Source: a virus | Virus record (IMG/VR): IMGVR_UViG_3300024513_000092 | Span: 1-21,966 of that record | DNA length: 21,966 nt | Strand: one strand, 5' to 3' | Shown here: positions 18,001-21,966 of the stretch, in pieces | Numbering within the stretch: the stretch's first letter is position 1 | Layout: each line of letters begins with the position of its first letter | Made by a program: the position numbers and the translations under genes | The notes under the pieces: generated by a model | The model's input: the letters and a program-made list of their open reading frames with translations, nothing else | Databases searched by the model: none | Told to the model about the DNA's origin: nothing

Positions 18001-18515
18001 TTTCCAAATTGGCTGGTTTCTGGCAACGAAGCATTGATTACTTTAATAAACTGCTCGTACCAATTGCTGTTAGCACTGTCATTCCATACAATAGTCTGAT
18101 TGGATAAATCTCTGCCGTTGCTGTCAATAACAGATTCTGTTGTAGATATAGAAGTGAACTTTAAAAGTCCGTTGGCTGGCTGATTGCGCTTAGGGTTGTA
18201 GGATAGTAAACGTGCTAGACGTAGCACACTTTCACGACGTTCTGCTAGTTCAAGGAAGTTATCACGAGCGTTTAAATCAAATCTAAATGCTAGGTTTTGT
18301 CCCAAGAAAGCAATAAGGTCAATAAGGGCCAAGTATTCACTTGACTCAATATAATCGTTAAAATCTTCTGGATAATTTTCACGTAGATACGTGATCATAG
18401 TACGACGAAGGTTGTCAAAGTCGTACGATTTAAAGTCTGCGTTTTTAAAGCTCTGGTATACTCGTTTCCAGTCTTCTGCCGCTATTAGTTTATTTTGTCT
18501 ATCTACACTTGCCAT
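15084..18515 (-). CDS. 6: gp6-like baseplate wedge protein, enlarged
   Basis: This 1143-residue protein is the likely wedge component that dimerises to form the inner baseplate ring. The N-terminal region (about 40-115) has the gp6 pattern of a helical bundle: YPEDFNDYIESSEYLALIDL, then ARDNFLELAERRESVLRLAR and LLSYNPKR. Around residues 420-460 is a baseplate-J-type segment (NNAPATYYTQSRMITGEDYN). Residues about 1015-1110 form the typical C-terminal domain (WDFGDTFYFGELATYIMNRM, RIANIVLVPKNQNLSFGSLY, ANPDEIF). T4 gp6 has 660 residues, so several hundred extra residues sit in the middle, mostly beta-rich. That insert holds a canonical EF-hand loop at residues 819-830 (DQDEDGVVDNPE) and, further on, RIDPAATNIIDVFMLTKNYD. 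The chosen ATG has GAGGG at 18522-18526, six bases upstream, and a late-promoter-like motif just before. The gene ends ten bases before the giant gene. Confidence 0.87.
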   Translation of the reverse strand: MASVDRQNKLIAAEDWKRVYQSFKNADFKSYDFDNLRRTMITYLRENYPEDFNDYIESSEYLALIDLIAFLGQNLAFRFDLNARDNFLELAERRESVLRLARLLSYNPKRNQPANGLLKFTSISTTESVIDSNGRDLSNQTIVWNDSANSNWYEQFIKVINASLPETSQFGKPTDSATISGVPCEQYRFNASNTEVPIYGFSKNIDGRNIDFEVVSTSFSGANFIYEEPPFPTNSLAFLYRDDGGGPPSSNTGFFVHFRQGTLQESTFTIERPSTSETLDIDSPNVNNTDVWLYGLDSIGFESTLWTKVDSVEGNNIIYNSLSKNIRDVYSVLTRSLDRIRLIFSDGTFGNLPQGNFKVYYRTSNGQSYSINPADIKNVTIDIPYISRSGKKEVVTVALGLKYTVTNATIAETSDEIKNNAPATYYTQSRMITGEDYNILPLSVNQEVVKIKSVNRVSSGISRYFDLKDSTGKYSTTNLFGTDGVIYKEPIVDIFTFSVSTRSDIENVVLNQIEPILALRKTIDFYLDRYPTVTLAPNYSAFYQKTNAVNLSTGYVGDIENAATKKLGSFTSSNLRYLIPGALAKFIPPTGKVFDADNNIIDATAADENSKTYIWSKVINVISDGTASNTGQLTDGTGPVILNDVIATGSYIDSILPKFVTGLESSVITRMVDLIFANKEFGLRYDANLTTWKIVTDTNVDKKNDFSLGKAGDVSNQQLDASWIILFETNGETYTVTSRGTRYVFESEKEIRFFFDSSDKVYDTSTGKIVRDKISVLGINPEPDATTPINQDVNWEIVDEYKGSDGYIDSKKISISFYDQDEDGVVDNPEIFDVIVAPDVNPEQKFIFQKSRVSIDGITDYYYIKNENNLIKIFTTQGVVDSNLLDNQQLIYIMDENVVKVFYKESVSFVITTEYRAFVGRDMLKFQYVHAADESARIDPAATNIIDVFMLTKNYDTQYRLWLNGDITTKPLPPSSDALFINFGAELGKIKAISDEVIYHPVKYKNLFGSKADISLQATFKVVKNSSLVVSDNDIKTGVVSAIKEFFSIDNWDFGDTFYFGELATYIMNRMSPRIANIVLVPKNQNLSFGSLYEIKANPDEIFASSVSVDNVEIISEITAARLNTTGVVLTSSTTSANGIVSN

Positions 18516-18533
18516 AATCAGCCCTCGATATTA

Positions 18534-18541
18534 TATTTATC
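18534..18541 (-). promoter_or_regulatory. T4-type late promoter motif before gp6
   Basis: The minus strand reads GATAAATA followed by TAATATCGAGGG. The first ten bases (GATAAATATA) are identical to those of the site at 986-993, and the site lies in the 49-base gap between gp25 and gp6. A start about six bases downstream would give a leader of a dozen or so bases that includes the GAGGG ribosome binding site of gp6. It probably drives gp6 together with the giant gene, which has no promoter of its own. Confidence 0.65.
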
Positions 18542-18564
18542 AAGTCTAAAAAGTGGGTAGATTA

Positions 18565-19008
18565 TTAACTGAGGATGTTATTTTCTTCGTCAAATCTGAA
18601 GCGTAGTTGTTCAGAAATATTATAAGGCAAATAAGTTAAGTTACATTCTACTTGAATGCCGCTTTCATATTGGCTTACTATAAGGCTATCTACTTTAACT
18701 CTAGGGTCGTAGTTCATTATCTGTGTAACGTTTTCTGCAATAATATCTTTTAATTCTTCTGTTAAAGGATCGAATAAAAGGTCCCAAATAATACAACCAA
18801 ACTCAGGATTTTCTAATTTTTCACCCTGTCTAATATGTAGATGATTCACAATATCCTGCTTGATTAGACTTAAATCATATAGTGTAAAACTACCTGTTGG
18901 GTTGCTAATTGTGCTTAGTCCGCGGTACGCTCGGCCCGTTGGAACGGCATCTGGTATTCCGTTTTGAGGGATTACACTTCTACCTGAGACTGAGTTATAA
19001 GTTGCCAT
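18565..19008 (-). CDS. 25: gp25 baseplate wedge protein (GPW/gp25 family)
   Basis: This 147-residue protein belongs to the GPW/gp25 family, which forms the inner core of the baseplate wedge with gp6 and links it to hub and sheath. The family signature is clear at residues about 60-85 (HIRQGEKLENPEFGCIIWDLLFDPLTEE), followed by the helix and strand pattern DIIAENVTQIMNYDPRVKVDSLIV; T4 gp25 shares the PEFGC core. Length compares well with T4 gp25 (132 residues), the excess being a Gly/Pro-rich N-terminus containing VPTGRAYRGLS. It starts 17 bases after the gp5 stop and has no convincing Shine-Dalgarno sequence; an A-ATAAATA motif lies only seven bases before the ATG. It precedes gp6 with a 49-base gap that holds a late-promoter-like site. 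Confidence 0.9.
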   Translation of the reverse strand: MATYNSVSGRSVIPQNGIPDAVPTGRAYRGLSTISNPTGSFTLYDLSLIKQDIVNHLHIRQGEKLENPEFGCIIWDLLFDPLTEELKDIIAENVTQIMNYDPRVKVDSLIVSQYESGIQVECNLTYLPYNISEQLRFRFDEENNILS

Positions 19009-19015
19009 AGTTTAA

Positions 19016-19023
19016 TATTTATT
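19016..19023 (-). promoter_or_regulatory. Late-promoter-like motif just before gp25 (weak)
   Basis: The minus strand reads AATAAATA in the 17-base gap between gp5 and gp25, fitting N-ATAAATA. It lies only seven bases before the gp25 ATG, so a transcript starting at the usual distance would be nearly leaderless for gp25. It may be chance in an AT-rich gap, or may serve gp25 translation poorly and mainly feed downstream genes. Confidence 0.3.
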
Positions 19024-19025
19024 TC

Positions 19026-20420
19026 TTATTTTTTTGATATCTTTTTGAAGGTATCAACGATTTTAGACTGTGTTCCATCTGTTACACTTGCACTAGAACT
19101 AGAGTCTGTTTTAGCAGGAGTATGGCCTGCTGGATTTAAATTTTCATGTCCTGACCACGGTTCGTGCTGTGGAATTCGCTTGGGCGCACTAGCCGATCCG
19201 CAGGTCGATGCCGCAGGGCCGTTCATATGAATTTGGCTGGCTGTTTCAACATGGTTGCCGCCGGCACTGATATTGCTCTGTCCGCTAACTGTTAATTTGC
19301 TGTCTGCACCTACAGACACTAACCAGTCTGCACCCGTTTCCGTGTGCATTTTTTCTCCGGCAATTAAATTTATATTTCTACCGGCTTTCATATTAATATC
19401 TCTGTCTGCTGTAATATTTAGGTCGTTTTTAGTATGGATACTAATGCTGTCTTCGGCAAAAATATCTATCTTTCCGTTGCTAGTCAATTCGATCCAAGTA
19501 GTACCTCGAGCATTACCTATGTAAATTAAATCTTCACTATTGTGTAAAAGAATCTGATGTCCAGTTCTTGTCCTAATACGAAATAATTCATTGTGAGGTA
19601 TATCTTTGCTGCCGCCTTTGTCATCTACAGACACATAATTAGAAGCAGTTTCTGAAGCATGTCCTGTTCGTAGATAATTTTCATCGCCGTCATCCATTAC
19701 TAAAGTTGTGCCGCCTAAACGACTAACAAAGGCTCCTTTAACAGGATTTTCTTTTGTTCCAACTGTACCGCGTGCCTGTCCAGATAATCTATCTACAGGC
19801 CCTGGGGTACTAATACCAAATACATTACTTGGGCTTTCTCTGCGAGCAGAGCTAGTTGTTATGCCTCTAATTTCATCTGTTAGTAAACCTTGTGTGCTTA
19901 ATACTCCTGTAAACGGATGTACAGGTTTTTTAATTTGTGTAGCATCAGGTTGATTTCCTGTATTAAGTTTTTTATTGTATTCTGCTACAGGTTCTTTTGC
20001 TGGAGGAATTTTTGTATTCAATTCCGTTGCGGCAATTCCAGGAATCATAAAATTCATGTATTCATCCTGAACACAGCCTAGCCAGAAACCTTTGCTAGTA
20101 TCGCCTTCAATAAAAATAACAACAACTATTCCTCCTTCAGTTGGCGGCACCATCCACATACCGTAACTTTTTTGTGTGTCGTCATAGGTATTATTTTTTC
20201 CCACATGCTCTAAACTAGTAACACCATAAAATGGACTTAGATACTGTACAGGATATGTGCTACCTTCACTGTTTGGTATATTACCAACATCACGCAATAA
20301 CTGTACATGGAGTGTGCCCATATATTTGTTATCTTCATTTCTAACTACTCTTGCCAAGTGAGGGCCTGGATCAACTCTTCCACCGCTTACTTCATTACTT
20401 CTATTATTTTCATTAGACAT
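19026..20420 (-). CDS. 5: gp5-like baseplate central spike, no lysozyme domain
   Basis: This 464-residue protein is the probable needle of the tail tip. Residues about 20-135 fit the gp5/VgrG OB-fold (LARVVRNEDNKYMGTLHVQL, then MVPPTEGGIVVVIFIEGD and GFWLGCVQDEYMNFMIPG). A linker contains RGITTSSARRESPSNVFGI, which I recognise from cyanophage gp5. Residues about 316-402 form roughly ten octad repeats (IDIFAEDS, ISIHTKND, LNITADRD, INMKAGRN, INLIAGEK and so on), the signature of the trimeric beta-helix. The tail then has a Cys/His-containing segment (HMNGPAASTCG, IPQHEPWSGHENLNP), a Ser-rich stretch and a Lys-rich end. T4 gp5 is 576 residues and has a lysozyme domain between OB-fold and helix; here that space shows no lysozyme-like sequence, as in other marine T4-like phages. 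The start ATG overlaps the previous stop, with AAGAGG at 20430-20435 nine bases upstream. Confidence 0.87.
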   Translation of the reverse strand: MSNENNRSNEVSGGRVDPGPHLARVVRNEDNKYMGTLHVQLLRDVGNIPNSEGSTYPVQYLSPFYGVTSLEHVGKNNTYDDTQKSYGMWMVPPTEGGIVVVIFIEGDTSKGFWLGCVQDEYMNFMIPGIAATELNTKIPPAKEPVAEYNKKLNTGNQPDATQIKKPVHPFTGVLSTQGLLTDEIRGITTSSARRESPSNVFGISTPGPVDRLSGQARGTVGTKENPVKGAFVSRLGGTTLVMDDGDENYLRTGHASETASNYVSVDDKGGSKDIPHNELFRIRTRTGHQILLHNSEDLIYIGNARGTTWIELTSNGKIDIFAEDSISIHTKNDLNITADRDINMKAGRNINLIAGEKMHTETGADWLVSVGADSKLTVSGQSNISAGGNHVETASQIHMNGPAASTCGSASAPKRIPQHEPWSGHENLNPAGHTPAKTDSSSSASVTDGTQSKIVDTFKKISKK

Positions 20421-21966
20421 TATGCGCCGCCTCTTGGTCTTCCTGGAATTGGTATTCCTGTATTAGTGTATTCAACTTGACTTTCTCTCGATCCTTTAGA
20501 AACAGAATCGATTGACTTCTTAGCAGTTTCTCCTGGACGTTGTGTTAATGATTTACCTTCGTCTGTGTTAGGCGGTAATACATTTTCACCTTTATATCCA
20601 GTATGATAAACTCCAGTATTACCTGTCTTAGGATCTGTCCAAGTAAATCTGCCGCCGCTATTTCCTGCACTCTTTCTTGCAGATGCAAATGCCTGTGCAA
20701 ACGTTTGTTGTTTTGGAGGTTCAGGTTTGTTTGTTGCTTGTTCTGCTACAGGAACTTCTTGTTTTTTAACATCTTGTTTAGTTTCAGCCGGTGCTTCTTT
20801 AACTGGTTCTTGTATTGGTCTGCGTATTGCTTTTAATGTTTGTGTAAATTTTCCGCCTTTAAAGACGTTTGTAACTTCTTGAACATTATACAACCCACTA
20901 AATCCTGCATTTTGAACACCAGACATAAAGTCCATGTTTCCGGTGATAGAATTATAATCCGATGGTGTTCTAAAATTAACGATAACATCGACTTCGCCAC
21001 TTTGATAATTCATTGCGCCACTGGATGTTTCATTAAAGTTTGCAGGAATGTCACTGAAATTTCCCATACCACTATCGGCAATATAGTAAGGGTCTCCTAG
21101 TATTTCTATGTCTGCTGTCATTAAATCTGCTTGACTGTTTAGTAATGCTTCGTAAAAGTTTTTAGCAACTAAACTACGATAGTCATCGTTTGGACCGCCA
21201 CCAGCATTTTTATATCTTCTAAATGTTTCGCCTACAGGAACAACTGGAGCACCTTTTTCAACAGCATTTTTGTTTGCTTCGTCGTTGGTCGGTTGTCCTG
21301 CGGAACCTACGCCTTGGCCATTAATTTGCGGGTACACCGCGCCGGATAGTGCGTTTTTATCTGCATAAGCCGTTGTAAACAATCCTGCTTTTAATTGAAT
21401 ATTAAAAGTAAGAATATCTACGTTTTTGCCAGTGTAAATGTAATTGTATTCTTTAACTGCATTCTTTTTTAATTCATCGTAACCCTGTGGCTGTGCGCCT
21501 GGAGGTTTAAATCTGTGCTCGTGTACAAGATATTCAACAATTTTAAAAACATAAAGTTTAGGAATCTTTGCCCTGTTATTGTTTCCAGGCTGTGGCTTTA
21601 AATTGAATACCTGTGTTTCAATTCTAAACCATTTTTTAAATCCCATTTTGTCTGAAGGCGCCGTTGTGTTTGTTTTACAAAATTCGCTCATCAACAATAC
21701 TTCTGTAATAGCATTAACTATTGTTGTGCCTTGGCCAAATTTAAAAACTTTATCCTTAGGATCGTAGACGTTGTCTTTTCTAGAGTTAGGCTTGTCTGGG
21801 TCTTTTTGTATTTGATCTTTAGGTTTTAATTGACTGTCTCCGCCAGTGTCTAGGTCAAATCCCATTTTTGATTTACCTATATCGTTTAAAGATTCTGAAT
21901 TCTGCACGAGCATTTTTACAGATCCTGCTGTGCCGCCCACAGAGTTACTACTTTTGTTTAATGTTA
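20420..21966 (-). CDS. Putative baseplate hub / tail structural protein (5' partial)
   Basis: The frame stays open to the right window edge, so the true start lies outside. The GTG at 21940 is only the first start-like codon; eight in-frame sense codons precede it. Counting from that GTG, 506 residues are visible. Residues about 66-190 hold the recognisable core (KKWFRIETQVFNL, PKLYVFKIVEYLVH, EYNYIYTGKNVDILTFNI), a pattern I know from hub-type proteins of T4-like marine phages encoded just before gp5. Residues about 255-370 form a second globular part ending in LYNVQEVTNVFKGGKFTQTL. A Pro/Lys/Glu/Gln-rich linker follows (about 371-425), then a short tail with GGRFTWTDPKTG and a Gly/Pro-rich end. 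The stop overlaps the gp5 start (TAATG), which implies coupled translation. Its place next to the spike gene fits a gp27-like hub that seats the spike on the tail tube, but similarity to T4 gp27 itself is not visible by eye. Confidence 0.6.
   Translation of the reverse strand, partial: TLNKSSNSVGGTAGSVKMLVQNSESLNDIGKSKMGFDLDTGGDSQLKPKDQIQKDPDKPNSRKDNVYDPKDKVFKFGQGTTIVNAITEVLLMSEFCKTNTTAPSDKMGFKKWFRIETQVFNLKPQPGNNNRAKIPKLYVFKIVEYLVHEHRFKPPGAQPQGYDELKKNAVKEYNYIYTGKNVDILTFNIQLKAGLFTTAYADKNALSGAVYPQINGQGVGSAGQPTNDEANKNAVEKGAPVVPVGETFRRYKNAGGGPNDDYRSLVAKNFYEALLNSQADLMTADIEILGDPYYIADSGMGNFSDIPANFNETSSGAMNYQSGEVDVIVNFRTPSDYNSITGNMDFMSGVQNAGFSGLYNVQEVTNVFKGGKFTQTLKAIRRPIQEPVKEAPAETKQDVKKQEVPVAEQATNKPEPPKQQTFAQAFASARKSAGNSGGRFTWTDPKTGNTGVYHTGYKGENVLPPNTDEGKSLTQRPGETAKKSIDSVSKGSRESQVEYTNTGIPIPGRPRGGA

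Noticed and set aside
18516-18564. Rho-independent terminator between gp25 and gp6
   Set aside because: No GC-rich hairpin with a T-run was seen; the gap is explained by the late promoter motif and the ribosome binding site.
20603-20836. Cys/Phe-rich 77-residue plus-strand frame
   Set aside because: Its odd composition is the antisense of the Lys/Glu/Pro/Ala-rich linker of the hub protein; no independent support.
21938-21940. GTG as the start of the hub gene
   Set aside because: The frame is open upstream to the window edge and no Shine-Dalgarno sequence precedes the GTG, so the gene is simply cut by the edge.

Overview
The window is a stretch of late structural genes from an AT-rich, contractile-tailed phage of the T4-like marine type (relatives infect cyanobacteria and SAR11-like bacteria). 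I infer this from the order hub protein, gp5 spike, gp25, gp6, giant wedge/fibre-like protein, small virion proteins, and from recognisable family sequence in gp5, gp25 and gp6. The host cannot be read from the sequence. All genes lie on the minus strand and are almost gapless, so transcription runs from high to low coordinates. No tRNA, CRISPR, insertion sequence, integrase or host metabolic gene was seen, and there is no gene-free stretch over 50 bases.

In transcription order: (1) 21966-20420, a 5'-truncated hub/tail protein; (2) 20420-19026, gp5-like spike with an OB-fold and a beta-helix but no lysozyme domain; (3) 19008-18565, gp25; (4) 18515-15084, an enlarged gp6 baseplate wedge protein; (5) 15073-989, one 4694-residue open frame that fills almost two thirds of the window; (6) 964-350, a 204-residue virion protein; (7) 347-9, a 112-residue protein that looks like the N-terminal part of a larger cyanophage-type structural protein; (8) a possible further gene starting at 12 and leaving the window.

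The set builds the tail end: hub and spike form the central axis and membrane-piercing needle, gp25 and gp6 form the inner wedge around it, and the giant protein sits where gp7 lies in T4. The giant protein appears to carry the peripheral wedge plus a long string of adhesion-type modules: a seven-bladed FG-GAP-like propeller, two aromatic carbohydrate-binding-like modules, G-x-GY beta modules, a coiled coil, many GDG/VNG beta repeats, and a TIG-like fold.

Regulation: an 8-base motif matching the T4-type late promoter (N-ATAAATA) sits before gp6 and before the 204-residue gene, each with a short leader and a Shine-Dalgarno sequence. A third copy lies just before gp25. The giant gene has no promoter of its own and is probably read through from gp6. 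At the left edge a perfect 9-bp inverted repeat encloses a strong ribosome binding site and an ATG.
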